Position numbers and translations under genes: made by a program. This document shows, one piece after another, positions 40,825 to 50,764 of a stretch of 64,000 bases of DNA (positions are counted from its first letter, which is position 1; every line of letters starts with the position of its first letter). The DNA is from CAVQCT01 sp964371785. GTDB lineage: Bacteria; Zixibacteria; MSB-5A5; GN15; FEB-12. The notes beneath the pieces are model-generated. The model saw nothing but the letters and a program-made list of their open reading frames with translations, did not search any database and had not been told where the DNA came from. Location: assembly GCA_964371785.1 (NCBI GenBank), contig CAYJOL010000001.1:372001-436000 (forward strand), in the 5' to 3' direction.

Positions 40825-42710
40825 CGCGTACCAATGTACAGCTTGACGCGCTGCTTTTGCATGCGAGCCAGATCCGCTTCGTACTTGAGGTACGATTCAA
40901 ACTGCGCCTGAGGAACCTCATAGGTGGTTTGTGCTTCCGCAAACACGACAACAAGTGAGTCCCCGAGTGAGTAACTGCGGCAGGAAGCTGCTCCGTTGGA
41001 ATCGACAAGCTCAGTCATGTCGGGCGGCGCCAGACTGTCGACATTCAGCGCGTTGTCCCATACTATCGTCACGCTGTCAATCACCCCGGCTGGATAGCCC
41101 AGATAAAGCGGGCGATTCAAATCCTCGACATCTTTCGCAGTATTCTTCTCCGCCTGATAAAACGGTGACGCGGCAAGATAAAGCGTCGAATTCAACAGCT
41201 TGAGAGGCTGTCTGCTGGTCGCTCTGAATCGAATTGTTGTACATGAGTCGTTGTTTACCCCATCATACAGATCAGCCTCTTTCACCGTGATTGGCGTGCG
41301 CATGTCTCCCAGGCTTTTGTTGACAAAAAGTTTGAGTTCATCGAGCTTCATCGATGACCATCCGGTCCAGTTACCCTGGGCATAATTCCCCGTATACGTC
41401 ATAGCACCTTCGATAACCAGGTTCAGGTCCGGGAGTACCCTGACTCTCGCCACGCGTGTCACCAGATTATCATAGCAGGTGCTTCTCGGCGTGTGAACGA
41501 TATGGCCGCCGTTTTCGTCGATTAACAGGACGTCGATATCCTCATCCGGCGACGGAAGATCGCCAAAGGGGCAATTGCTGCAGGTGGGATCGAGCCAGAA
41601 TGTATCTGCCCCGGCCGGAACAGCTGTAATGAGATGATTGAATTCGAAGTTGGGAAACGACGTATCAACTATCCCCTCGCCTTTGGTCAGCACCAGCACC
41701 GGCTGGGCGTGCACTCGTTTGCTCCGGAGTTCTGAAATGAGTAGGGTGGAAAGACCTTTGCAGTCACCGAATGACGTCTCCCGCGTCCGTTTCGCCGATT
41801 CCGGCTGCCAGCCCCCCACGCCGATCGTGACGGCGACATATCTGGTTGCGTGACGCAAGTTATCATAGGTCTCCCGCATTATTTCGATCAGGCTATCGCT
41901 CCGATACACGCCATCCTTCGGCCAATCAGTGCGATCGTACTGATCCAAAGCCAGTTCGTTGTACCATCGCCCGACATTCTGCCAGTTCATTCCGCTCAGC
42001 CTGTACTTGCCAAGTGCTATTTTGTCTGCAGTTATCGCAACTGAGCCAGCCCTGTCAACATCGAGCTTTGACAGACTGTCCTTCTTAGGCGGCATCAGGT
42101 TACTCGCCTTCCAGATCCAGGTGGTTCTACCATCATTCACTTCCTCAGTCTTTTGCACATCAATCGCATACTGCCGAACGTGAACGGTCTCGGTACTTGG
42201 AAATGTCAGGGTTGCCGTAGCCTGCTCGACCGGAAGGTCCCCAATCAGACTGACCCCATCCAGCACGTAAAGCGAGGAGTACTCCCGCGAATAGGTGTAG
42301 TCGATCACGTAAGGGAAATTCGCTACTGCCACGTTCATGTAATAAGTGCAGTTATCAGCATAGAGCACGTAGCTCGGACCGTAACCGCATTCCTTCTTCA
42401 GGTCCTTCTTCTGATAGCTATTCAGTACTTTACCCGATGCATCGGATACGATGATGCTTACGTCGCCGAGTCTGGCAAATCGTGTATCAAAGAAGGCTAA
42501 ATTTGCGTATTGATCCCCCCGTCTGTTCTTTATTGTAATTCGACGGTGGACCTTTTCGACCGCCCTGTTATCCCTGATTTCCGTGCTCCAGTCCCGCACG
42601 TTGTAGATCGCCGCGTAGTCGTCCACAGACTTCTTCTCGGCGCCGTATACTGAGACGACGATCCAAAGTGATGCAACCACCAACAGGTTAACCGGTTTCG
42701 CCCGTTTCAC
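40821..42710 (-). CDS. Secreted DUF3857 / transglutaminase-like protein, catalytic triad intact
   Basis: 629 residues from a GTG start that overlaps the preceding stop (GTGA). A signal peptide (VNLLVVASLWIVVSVYGA) leads to a DUF3857 beta-rich domain (about 30-210). A transglutaminase-like core follows, with Cys317 (FGDCKGLSTLLISELR), His359 (EFNHLITAVP) and Asp374 (WLDPTCSNCP). The C-terminal third is beta-rich. Proteins with this architecture are common in the FCB group; they are periplasmic, and most have no established substrate. It follows a same-family gene that has lost the catalytic Cys, so the two may act as an enzyme/pseudoenzyme pair. Confidence 0.88.
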   Translation of the reverse strand: MKRAKPVNLLVVASLWIVVSVYGAEKKSVDDYAAIYNVRDWSTEIRDNRAVEKVHRRITIKNRRGDQYANLAFFDTRFARLGDVSIIVSDASGKVLNSYQKKDLKKECGYGPSYVLYADNCTYYMNVAVANFPYVIDYTYSREYSSLYVLDGVSLIGDLPVEQATATLTFPSTETVHVRQYAIDVQKTEEVNDGRTTWIWKASNLMPPKKDSLSKLDVDRAGSVAITADKIALGKYRLSGMNWQNVGRWYNELALDQYDRTDWPKDGVYRSDSLIEIMRETYDNLRHATRYVAVTIGVGGWQPESAKRTRETSFGDCKGLSTLLISELRSKRVHAQPVLVLTKGEGIVDTSFPNFEFNHLITAVPAGADTFWLDPTCSNCPFGDLPSPDEDIDVLLIDENGGHIVHTPRSTCYDNLVTRVARVRVLPDLNLVIEGAMTYTGNYAQGNWTGWSSMKLDELKLFVNKSLGDMRTPITVKEADLYDGVNNDSCTTIRFRATSRQPLKLLNSTLYLAASPFYQAEKNTAKDVEDLNRPLYLGYPAGVIDSVTIVWDNALNVDSLAPPDMTELVDSNGAASCRSYSLGDSLVVVFAEAQTTYEVPQAQFESYLKYEADLARMQKQRVKLYIGTR

Positions 42711-44617
42711 TCCGCGGTCCTCATGAATACAACTTGCTGCTGGCTGACGTCTTCGATAGAAGTAAAGAACTGTCTTACCTGCTGATAGTCGACCGGACTA
42801 AAGGTAGGGGTCTCCACAATCAGTTTGCATTCGACTTTTACATCATTGCCCGCCCTACTTACGTGCCGACGATAACTGGCTCCGAGAATCTGAAACGAGG
42901 TATCCGCCGGCATTTGTCCCAGAGCGGCATTTCCGCCACAATGAATATTGACGATACGCTGATAAGTGAACGGAAAACCGAAATCGATCGGAAAATCCCT
43001 CCGCTTCAGAGTGAACGGATTCGACTTTAGATAATAATCGACCGGACTTATCAGAATATTCTGGTCGAGTTCTTCCGTCAGATCACGTGCCACATAGGCC
43101 ACCGAGAGCTTGCACTGGTTTGTGGTGGTGTCGTAGTCAAATGAGTATTCACCCAGGTCATAATCGTCGGACACTTTCTCGACGAATCGGTCTTTTACAA
43201 AGTCCTCGGGTTCTTCCTGCTCATACAGATTCCCGTATACCGAGGTGAAATACCCGGTGAAGCCGACCGCAGTTGAGCAATGTGCCTGACCTACCGTATC
43301 AATACTGATGTTAGTTACGTCAACACGAAGGCAGGTGGGAATATTTGTAAACACGCGCACGAGCTCCGAGTTCTTTCCATCGAGAAGCAGTCCGCCGTTG
43401 GTCATGGAATTAGATGGCAGCGACCCATAGGGACAGAATCGGCTCGATGCATCCATGAAAGTTCCGATGGAGTCGATCACCGCATAGACAATCAAGTGAT
43501 TGAATTGGGTCGCCTGGTACAATTCAGGCTTGAACACGCCGTGATCGCGCGTGCTTATCATTACGGGCCAGGCGTCAATACCGGCCCGTCGAAGCATTTC
43601 CGTGAGCAGGAGGTTTTTCTCACGGGTCGTGCCGTATTTCTCGACCAGCAGAGTCTTGAGATTTTCGTGCGTGAACCAGCCGCCGTCGCTCTTGCCCTTG
43701 TAATTTCTGGTCACAAAATTGTAAATAGCTCTGGCGTTGTTTTCCTGTTTGGGTGCGTTAGGATCTATGACTGTCGCCAGGACTTCCTTTAACCCGCCGT
43801 CCTTACGCGTGTAACCCAGAACCATGTCTGAATATCCTTCGCCAAGGTCCGGCCATCCTCTGATGAAGTTCTGGGTCTGATATGTCCCTACATATTGCGC
43901 TAATTGGCAGTACAACGATGAGAGGTAATCCGATGTCGCGCTCATATATGGCTCGTCGGTGACCGGCGGCAGGTTATTGCGCGTCCAGGTAAACGATCGA
44001 TCCTTCGTGGCCATATTGTCTTCAATCACCGCCTCCTGTTCGCTGCGGGGAATATTCTTGGCCAGCGATGAATAGGTGAATCCGGGCGCGAGAACCAGAG
44101 TGAAACTGGATTTCATCGTGAACAGATCGGACTGAAAGTACCAGGGGTCGAGAGAGACGAATCGTTCGTTAACCAACTCGTAACGGTACTCAAGAATCGA
44201 ACCGGGCTCAACCGCCGGAAATGCGAACGTCTTTTCCTGAGTGCTTCCGTACAACTTTGAATAAAAGGCACTTCGGTCCACCTCGTGCTTCTGGCCGTCC
44301 GGCGTAATTGTCTGCGCCTTCAGGCCTTTTAGTTTATCGTCGTCTCGATATTCCACGGAAACATCGCCGACCTCATCGGCACCAGCGTTGGTAAAGACTT
44401 TCATGCGTACGTGTCTCGCGAACGAGATTCCGTCGGTCGTCACGATAAGTTTTCCGATGTCGAACAGAACAGCCGCATTCGACTCTGGAAAGTCAGCCGG
44501 CGCCTGGAGGCCCCACTCTTCGGTCGTTACCTCACCCCACTTCTGCGCCGAGGCCGGCAGCGCTCCCAAGCTGAGAAAAATCACTGCTATTACTGCAAAC
44601 AATCCCCGCTGATTCAC
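42707..44617 (-). CDS. Secreted DUF3857 / transglutaminase-like protein, catalytic Cys replaced
   Basis: 636 residues from GTG 44617, chosen because AGAGGAGG lies 7 nt upstream; the longest frame begins 17 codons earlier without a ribosome site. The signal peptide is GLFAVIAVIFLSLGALPASA. It has the DUF3857 domain (FARHVRMKVFTNAGADEVGD ... YRYELVNERFVSLDPWYFQS). In the transglutaminase-like core the GDC motif reads GTT (KYGTTREKNLLLTEMLR), so Thr331 stands at the nucleophile position, while His374 (FNHLIVYAV) and Asp389 (FMDASS) remain. It is probably inactive as a transglutaminase or protease and may bind peptide or partner protein. Confidence 0.86.
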   Translation of the reverse strand: MNQRGLFAVIAVIFLSLGALPASAQKWGEVTTEEWGLQAPADFPESNAAVLFDIGKLIVTTDGISFARHVRMKVFTNAGADEVGDVSVEYRDDDKLKGLKAQTITPDGQKHEVDRSAFYSKLYGSTQEKTFAFPAVEPGSILEYRYELVNERFVSLDPWYFQSDLFTMKSSFTLVLAPGFTYSSLAKNIPRSEQEAVIEDNMATKDRSFTWTRNNLPPVTDEPYMSATSDYLSSLYCQLAQYVGTYQTQNFIRGWPDLGEGYSDMVLGYTRKDGGLKEVLATVIDPNAPKQENNARAIYNFVTRNYKGKSDGGWFTHENLKTLLVEKYGTTREKNLLLTEMLRRAGIDAWPVMISTRDHGVFKPELYQATQFNHLIVYAVIDSIGTFMDASSRFCPYGSLPSNSMTNGGLLLDGKNSELVRVFTNIPTCLRVDVTNISIDTVGQAHCSTAVGFTGYFTSVYGNLYEQEEPEDFVKDRFVEKVSDDYDLGEYSFDYDTTTNQCKLSVAYVARDLTEELDQNILISPVDYYLKSNPFTLKRRDFPIDFGFPFTYQRIVNIHCGGNAALGQMPADTSFQILGASYRRHVSRAGNDVKVECKLIVETPTFSPVDYQQVRQFFTSIEDVSQQQVVFMRTAE

Positions 44618-45022
44618 GGCGAATCCTCCTCTATAAATCCCGAATGTTTGTGTTCCTGCAAGAATCACGAATGCACCGCCTCATGATGGAAATTCGGTCG
44701 GATCCGCACCGGGGACCTGTTGTCGGTAGCCTTTTCGGAAGGGGAAGAATTTGGAGCGTCAGTGTCGAATTCGCCGACGAATCGACGGAAAACCATGTTA
44801 TAGGCGAAAGCTTTATATCGGCCCCAGACTCCATAACCCTAAACTACCCTCCGTGACCCTGTAACCCGTAATGTTCACTTGTTGCCAATTTGGGGGAAAT
44901 TTATGGAAAAGTCAAGCGCGAAATTCGCGGTAATCGACATACCGCTCTTTGTTCATCGTGATGCGATCATGCGGGATGGTCACGTCTCATTGGCACGATC
45001 GTTCGACTCAGTAGTGTGCGAA
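44618..45022. other. Intergenic region upstream of the DUF3857 pair
   Basis: 405 bp with no credible gene. It should contain the promoter of the DUF3857 operon, but I cannot single out a convincing -35/-10 pair (TTGACT near 44920 on the minus strand is the best -35). A hairpin at 44764-44786 (GTCGA-TTCG / CGAA-TCGAC with one bulge and a CCGA loop) would lie in the leader. No clear terminator for lpdA is visible. Confidence 0.55.
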
Positions 45023-46447
45023 CTACTTGCGTCTTGGTCGGTAATAATGCGTGCTCGTGCCGTAAAACAAGTCGGCAGCTTCCATAATAGTCTCCGACAG
45101 AGTCGGATGCGGATGAATGGACAGGCCGATATCACTGGCCACCGCACCCATTTCGATCGCTACCACACCCTCGGCGATAAGTTCACCCGCGCCGGGACCG
45201 GCCAGACCCATTCCCAGCAGCCGCTCCGTCTTCGGATCGACAATCAGCTTGGTTAGACCGTCGGACCTCCCTAAAGTCGCGGCCCGCCCGGAAGCTCCCC
45301 ACGGGAACTTGGCCACGCTGACTTCGCGACCCTTTGCCTTGGCTTCGGTTTCCGTAACCCCGCACCAGGCGATCTCCGGATCGGTAAACACTACAGCCGG
45401 AATTGCCCGAGGTTCAAATGCGACTTTGTGACCTGCAATCACTTCCACGGCCGTGCGACCTTCGTGCGACGCCTTGTGCGCGAGCATCGGTTCACCGACT
45501 ACGTCGCCAATCGCAAAAATGCTCGGTTCATCGGTGCGGAGTTGCTCGTCGACTCTCACGAATCCACGCTCCGTCACCTGCACTTTTGTGGTCTCCAGGC
45601 CGAGATTACGGGATAAGGGCCGGCGTCCCACCGACACGAGAACTTTTTCGAATATGCCTGACTGCTTATCAGCATCTTTGCCGTCAAACGATGCCTTCAG
45701 GCCGTTCTTCTGCACCTTCAACTCACTGACCTTAGTGCCGAGGAGAATGCTGTCGAACAGATCCGTCACGCGCCTCTGTACTACCGAAACAAGGTCGCGA
45801 TCCACACCCGGAAGCAGACCAGTGGTCATTTCCACGAGAGTGACTTTCGAGCCGAGGGTAGCATAGACCGTACCGAGTTCAAGTCCGATATATCCACCGC
45901 CGACCACAAGCAGTGTCTTGGGGATATTCAAAAGGTCAAGTGCGGTAGTCGAGTCAAGGATATCGGAAGATTCGGGAAAGGTTGGAATTTTGACCGGTTC
46001 CGAGCCGGTGGCCAGGATAGCATATTCGAACGACAACGAATCGTTTCCGCCATCGACCTTTTCGATGGCGAGCGTGTTCGCATCGATAAACTTTGCCGTG
46101 CCGCGAATATGTGTAATTCTACGTTGTTTAGTTAACTGGCCGACCCCCCCGGTCAGTTTCTCCACCACTTCGTCTTTCCACGCCCGTATTCTGTCGATAT
46201 TGAGAGTCGGCTTGTCAAAATGCACTCCCCACGCCTCGGCGTCCTTTGTTTCATGAATCAGCTTCGCGACATGAAGCAGCGCCTTCGAAGGGATACATCC
46301 CCGATACAGACAGACACCGCCCGGATTTTTGTCGGGGTCAATAAGGGTTACATTCAAGCCAAGGTCCGCGCCCAGAAAGGCCGCCGCATAACCGCCCGGA
46401 CCTCCACCGATGACCGCGAGTTGTGTACTTTTCTTTTTATCAGGCAT
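45023..46447 (-). CDS. lpdA: Dihydrolipoyl dehydrogenase (E3)
   Basis: 474-residue flavoprotein disulfide reductase that reoxidises dihydrolipoamide with NAD+. The FAD-binding GGGPGGY is at residues 14-20. The redox disulfide is Cys46/Cys51 in GGVCLYRGCIPSK. The NAD-binding motif is VVGGGYIGLELG, the second FAD motif is IFAIGDVVGEPMLAHKA, and the catalytic His-Glu lies in SIHPHPTLSE near the C-terminus. It is the third gene of the aceE-aceF-lpdA operon, 59 bp after aceF. There is no N-terminal lipoyl domain, unlike some relatives. Confidence 0.96.
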   Translation of the reverse strand: MPDKKKSTQLAVIGGGPGGYAAAFLGADLGLNVTLIDPDKNPGGVCLYRGCIPSKALLHVAKLIHETKDAEAWGVHFDKPTLNIDRIRAWKDEVVEKLTGGVGQLTKQRRITHIRGTAKFIDANTLAIEKVDGGNDSLSFEYAILATGSEPVKIPTFPESSDILDSTTALDLLNIPKTLLVVGGGYIGLELGTVYATLGSKVTLVEMTTGLLPGVDRDLVSVVQRRVTDLFDSILLGTKVSELKVQKNGLKASFDGKDADKQSGIFEKVLVSVGRRPLSRNLGLETTKVQVTERGFVRVDEQLRTDEPSIFAIGDVVGEPMLAHKASHEGRTAVEVIAGHKVAFEPRAIPAVVFTDPEIAWCGVTETEAKAKGREVSVAKFPWGASGRAATLGRSDGLTKLIVDPKTERLLGMGLAGPGAGELIAEGVVAIEMGAVASDIGLSIHPHPTLSETIMEAADLFYGTSTHYYRPRRK

Positions 46448-46506
46448 TTTCCGTATCCCTTCCTTTCAACATTCAATGCGTCAGCTTTCCTCTAACGGAC
46501 ACACCG

Positions 46507-47841
46507 TCAGTCTAAAAACAATAAGAGCGGATTCTCCAGCGCCTCAGCCACCCAGCGAAGAAACTCTGCCGCCTCGGCTCCATCTATAATCCGATGGTCG
46601 TATGACAGTGAAAGCGGAAGAACCTGCCTTGGTTGCCAGGCGTTATCCACATATACCGGCTGCAGACTGTTTCGACTGATGCCAAGAATCGCGGCCTGCG
46701 GCCAGAAGATTATCGGCGTGAAATTGGTACCGCCGATTCCTCCCTGGTTCGATATTGAGAAGCTGCCGCCCTCCATGTCTTCGGGAGACACCCGCCGATT
46801 TCTTGCTTTTTCCGCAAGCTCTTTGACCTCGACTGAAAGCTGGACGATGGACTTTTTGTCAACGTCACGGATTACCGGCATCAACAGGCCGCGTTCCGTG
46901 TTGACGGCCATACTGATATGGTAATAGTCCTTGTACACGATTTCCTTTTGGATGGTATCGATCGACGCGTTAAACTTCGGGAACAGCTTCAGCGCTTCGA
47001 CAATCACCTTCATTATGATCGGCGTGATGGTCAGTTTGCCACCAAGCTCCTCGACCCGTTTTGAATGCCGGGTGCGGAATTTCTCCAATTCGGTGATATC
47101 TGCCTGGTCGAACTGGGTGACATGGGGAATGGCGTTCCAGGCAAAAGAGGTGTTCTCCGCAATTATTCCGCGCACATTTGAGATTGCCTCGTGCCTCACC
47201 GCACCCCAATGACTGAAATCAGGAAGTTGCCGGGTGGTACTTCCTCCAACCGAAACGCCCTTGCCCCCGGTGACGACTTCCTTAACGTAGTTCTTGACGT
47301 CATCGACGGTAATTCGGTCACCCGGACCGGTTCCGCGGATAGCGTTTATGTCCGCACCAAGCTCGCGCGCGAGTCTACGGACGGTCGGCGAGGCCGCCGC
47401 CGGAGCTCCCATCAGGTCGACGGGCATCCGCATGCGAGCCTCGTTGTCGCTCGATTGGCCAACACGTATGGGCTGCACGTCCTCGGGCTGGTCCATGTCC
47501 GCCCGTTTTGTCGAAACTTCGGTCGGCAATGGAACAGGTGCCTGCGTCCGGGTCGGGGTCGGAGCCTTCGGCGCGCTTTCCACTGTCTGATCGGATGCTT
47601 TCGATTCTGTATCTATACGAGCAATGACGTCGCCTATCTTAAGGCTGTCCCCCTCTTTGACCAATATCTCGACTATCTTACCCTTCTCCGGCGACGGTAT
47701 CTCGACGACCGCCTTTTCAGTCTCGAATTCGATTATCGCCTGGTCCAACTCGACCATATCCCCCTTGGCAACGAGCACCGAAACGACACTGCCCTTTTCA
47801 ACTTTTTCGCCGATATCCGGAATCTTTATGTCTTTTGTCAT
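46507..47841 (-). CDS. aceF: Dihydrolipoamide acetyltransferase, pyruvate dehydrogenase E2
   Basis: 444 residues. A single lipoyl domain (1-75) carries the lipoylated Lys43 in EFETEKAVVEIPS. It is followed by a Pro/Thr-rich linker, a peripheral-subunit-binding domain (about 155-192: ASPTVRRLARELGADINAIR), and the catalytic acyltransferase domain with the active-site SYDHRIIDGAEAAEFLRW at the end. Only one lipoyl domain is present, fewer than the three of E. coli. It starts 14 bp after the E1 gene and feeds acetyl groups from E1 to CoA. Confidence 0.95.
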   Translation of the reverse strand: MTKDIKIPDIGEKVEKGSVVSVLVAKGDMVELDQAIIEFETEKAVVEIPSPEKGKIVEILVKEGDSLKIGDVIARIDTESKASDQTVESAPKAPTPTRTQAPVPLPTEVSTKRADMDQPEDVQPIRVGQSSDNEARMRMPVDLMGAPAAASPTVRRLARELGADINAIRGTGPGDRITVDDVKNYVKEVVTGGKGVSVGGSTTRQLPDFSHWGAVRHEAISNVRGIIAENTSFAWNAIPHVTQFDQADITELEKFRTRHSKRVEELGGKLTITPIIMKVIVEALKLFPKFNASIDTIQKEIVYKDYYHISMAVNTERGLLMPVIRDVDKKSIVQLSVEVKELAEKARNRRVSPEDMEGGSFSISNQGGIGGTNFTPIIFWPQAAILGISRNSLQPVYVDNAWQPRQVLPLSLSYDHRIIDGAEAAEFLRWVAEALENPLLLFLD

Positions 47842-47855
47842 GCTTCAGTCCTCGC

Positions 47856-50537
47856 TCAAGAAAATAGCGGATTTGTTTTCTTTTGATCTAGGCCGAGTTC
47901 CTTGATCGCCTTCTTGACCACCGACGCTTCGAGCTTTCCTTCCCGGTGCAACGCAACCAGCGCCGCGAAAGCGATATTGTGGGCGTCGACTTCGAAAAAG
48001 TTCCGGAGGGCATCGCGGGTATCGCTGCGCCCGTAGCCATCGGTTCCCAGCACCGTCAATGGTCCGGGGATCCATTTGGCGATGGAAGCGGGCAATGCCT
48101 TGACGTAATCCGATGCGGCGATAAAGACACCCTTCTCATCAGCGAGGAGTTCACTCACATACGGCACTCGCGGAGCCTTGTCGAAATTCCGCCAGCTGTA
48201 TCGCTCCGCATCGGTCGCATCGAAATACAACTCCTTATAGCTCGTCACGCTCCAGACATCGGAGGCCACGCCGTATTTTTCCTCCAGAATCTCCTGCGCT
48301 TTGATTGCCTCGTTCAGTATCGTGCCACTGCCGAGAAGATGGGCACGGAATTTCGTCTTCTTGTTGTCAGATTCCTTGAAGCGGTACATGCCTCTTATGA
48401 TGCCATCCTTGACACCTTTCGGCATGGGCGGCATTTTGTAGAATTCGTTCATCACCGTGAGATAGTAGAAGACATTTTCCTGTTTTTCCAGCATCCGATG
48501 AATCCCATCCCTGATGATGACTGCAAGCTCATATGCAAACGCCGGGTCATAAGCCTTAATCGATGGATGAGCGAAGGCGAGCAAATGGCTGTGGCCATCC
48601 TGGTGTTGAAGTCCTTCGCCGGCCAAAGTGGTCCTTCCCGAAGTTCCTCCCAGCAGGAATCCTTTGCACCGAATGTCGCCGGCTGCCCAGATCAAATCAC
48701 CCACTCGCTGGAACCCGAACATGGAGTAGAAAATAAAGAACGGGATCATGTTCAGTCCGTGGGTCGCGTAGGCCGTGGCGGCGGCGATAAACGATGACAT
48801 CGCGCCCGCCTCGGTGATCCCTTCCTCGAGAATCTGGCCATCGGTCGCTTCCTTGTAATACAAGAGACTTTCCTTGTCGACCGGTTCATAAAGCTGACCC
48901 GCATGAGAATAAATGCCAACCTTGCGGAAGAGGGACTCCATGCCGAAGGTGCGGGCCTCGTCGGGCACAATCGGCACGATATACTTGCCAAGTTTCTCAT
49001 CGGCCAGCAGTTTTGACAGCAGGTGGACAAAGGCCATTGTTGTAGCCACTTCGCGATCCCCGGACCCCAGGTAGAAATCCTCGAAAATATCGGCCGGTGG
49101 TGGCTCGATCGGCTTCACCGTCACCATCCGTCGGGGAACATACCCGCCCAGTTCGAGTCTTCGCTCACGCATGTAACGCATTTCTTCGCTGTCTTCCGGG
49201 GGCCGATAGAACGGCGTTTCGGCAAGTTCGTCGTCGGAGATCGGGATGCCGAAGCGACTACGGAACTCGCGAAGTTCCTGTTCATTGAGTTTCTTCTGCT
49301 GGTGGGTGACATTTCTTCCTTCGCCGGCCTCACCAAGACCGTACCCCTTGATCGTCTTGGCCAGAATTACTGTCGGTGATCCTCGATGCTCGACCGCCGC
49401 CTTGTAAGCCGCGTAGACTTTTTCCGGATCGTGCCCGCCCCGACGAAGTTTCTGGAGCTGTTCATCGGAATAGTGCTGCACCAGCTCCAGCAGGCGCGGG
49501 TCAACGCCGAAGAAATCTTTTCGAATGTAGTCACCACCCATTACCGAGTATTTCTGGTATTGGCCATCCGGAACCTCTTCCATTCGTTTGACCAGCAGTC
49601 CATACCGGTCATTCGCCTGCAGCGGATCCCAGTCCGCGCCCCAAATGACTTTGATGACGTTCCAGCCGGCTCCCCGGAATGCCGCCTCGAGTTCCTGGAT
49701 AATCTTTCCATTGCCGCGCACCGGACCATCGAGCCGCTGCAGATTACAGTTTATCACGAATATGAGATTGTCCAGTTGCTCGCGCGATGCCAGCGTGATT
49801 GCGCCCAGTGATTCCGGTTCATCGAGTTCGCCATCGCCAAGAAACGCCCAAACTTTCTGTCCGGTCGTCTTTCTGAGCGAGCGGTCTTTCAAGTACCGGC
49901 TGAAGCGTGCCTGGTAAATTGCCATTATCGGCGACAGCCCCATTGACACGGTCGGGAATTCCCAGAATTCGGGCATGAGATATGGATGTGGATATGATGA
50001 CAGACCGCCCTCCGGCTTGAGTTCCCGACGGAAATTCTCCAGATGTTTCTCTGAGATCCGTCCCTCCAGATACGCACGCGCGTAGACGCCGGGAGCAGCG
50101 TGTCCCTGAAAATAAACAATATCGCCTTCGGTTGCATCATCGCGTCTGGCACGGAAGAAGTGATTGAAGCCTACTTCGAATAGTGTGGCGGTCGATGCAT
50201 AGGTGGAAATATGTCCGCCTATGCCGCTGGCCGTCCGATTGGCCCGAACCACCATCGCCATCGCGTTCCACCTGAGTATGCTCTTAATGCGCCGTTCTAT
50301 TTCCCGGCTGCCCGGATAAACTGGCTGCCGGTCGGCGGGAATAGTATTGATGTACGGTGTGTTCGCGGTGAAGTGGATGTGCACGCCATGCTGTTGTGCC
50401 CTGAGTTGAAGATTGCGGAGCAGTTCGCGCACACGCTTGGGACCCTCGTTTTGATAAACATAATCGAGCGAATCCAGCCACTCCCTGTTCTCGTATTCGA
50501 TTTCCCTGAGGATCTCAGACCTGTCTGATGGCACCAT
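47856..50537 (-). CDS. aceE: Pyruvate dehydrogenase E1, homodimeric type
   Basis: 893 residues, the size of the single-chain (alpha2) E1 that decarboxylates pyruvate with thiamine diphosphate and acetylates the lipoyl arm of E2. Motifs: GHISTYASTATLFEVGFNHF near residues 105-125, the ThDP-binding FLGDGELDEPESLGAI...NCNLQRLDGPVRGN, and the transketolase-like second half (GTSGRTTLAGEGLQHQDGHS). The ribosome site GAAAGGTGAACAT is good. It is the first gene of the operon and is preceded by a long leader hairpin (50573-50622). No PdhR-type regulator gene is adjacent. Confidence 0.96.
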   Translation of the reverse strand: MVPSDRSEILREIEYENREWLDSLDYVYQNEGPKRVRELLRNLQLRAQQHGVHIHFTANTPYINTIPADRQPVYPGSREIERRIKSILRWNAMAMVVRANRTASGIGGHISTYASTATLFEVGFNHFFRARRDDATEGDIVYFQGHAAPGVYARAYLEGRISEKHLENFRRELKPEGGLSSYPHPYLMPEFWEFPTVSMGLSPIMAIYQARFSRYLKDRSLRKTTGQKVWAFLGDGELDEPESLGAITLASREQLDNLIFVINCNLQRLDGPVRGNGKIIQELEAAFRGAGWNVIKVIWGADWDPLQANDRYGLLVKRMEEVPDGQYQKYSVMGGDYIRKDFFGVDPRLLELVQHYSDEQLQKLRRGGHDPEKVYAAYKAAVEHRGSPTVILAKTIKGYGLGEAGEGRNVTHQQKKLNEQELREFRSRFGIPISDDELAETPFYRPPEDSEEMRYMRERRLELGGYVPRRMVTVKPIEPPPADIFEDFYLGSGDREVATTMAFVHLLSKLLADEKLGKYIVPIVPDEARTFGMESLFRKVGIYSHAGQLYEPVDKESLLYYKEATDGQILEEGITEAGAMSSFIAAATAYATHGLNMIPFFIFYSMFGFQRVGDLIWAAGDIRCKGFLLGGTSGRTTLAGEGLQHQDGHSHLLAFAHPSIKAYDPAFAYELAVIIRDGIHRMLEKQENVFYYLTVMNEFYKMPPMPKGVKDGIIRGMYRFKESDNKKTKFRAHLLGSGTILNEAIKAQEILEEKYGVASDVWSVTSYKELYFDATDAERYSWRNFDKAPRVPYVSELLADEKGVFIAASDYVKALPASIAKWIPGPLTVLGTDGYGRSDTRDALRNFFEVDAHNIAFAALVALHREGKLEASVVKKAIKELGLDQKKTNPLFS

Positions 50538-50572
50538 ATGTTCACCTTTCCCAGTGAATTATCAAGGCTTTT

Positions 50573-50622
50573 CTCCGGCGGGTCCTCCCGGTCGGACAAC
50601 TAAAGCCGTGACCCGGCCGGAG
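50573..50622 (-). other. Long imperfect hairpin in the aceE leader
   Basis: CTCCGGCGGGTC pairs with GACCCGGCCGGAG over 12 bp with one bulged base, 35 bp upstream of the aceE ATG. An eight-T run on the minus strand (50629-50636) precedes it, so it is not a normal terminator for aceE. It could be a control structure or protein-binding inverted repeat for the pyruvate dehydrogenase operon. Confidence 0.5.
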
Positions 50623-50764
50623 TTCAACAAAAAAAACGAGTCGCGACTATAAAATAGACCCGCAATTACCACAGTTGTGTCGAGACAATAGATAGTAACA
50701 GTTCCGGCAATCCAGTGTTCCGCTTCGTTATTGCTACCCCGATGGAAATTGCCGTAATAGATTG

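Noticed and set aside
44994..45008. Sigma-54 promoter (TGGCAC-N5-TTCG)
   Set aside because: The -12 element does not match TTGC and no plus-strand gene follows.
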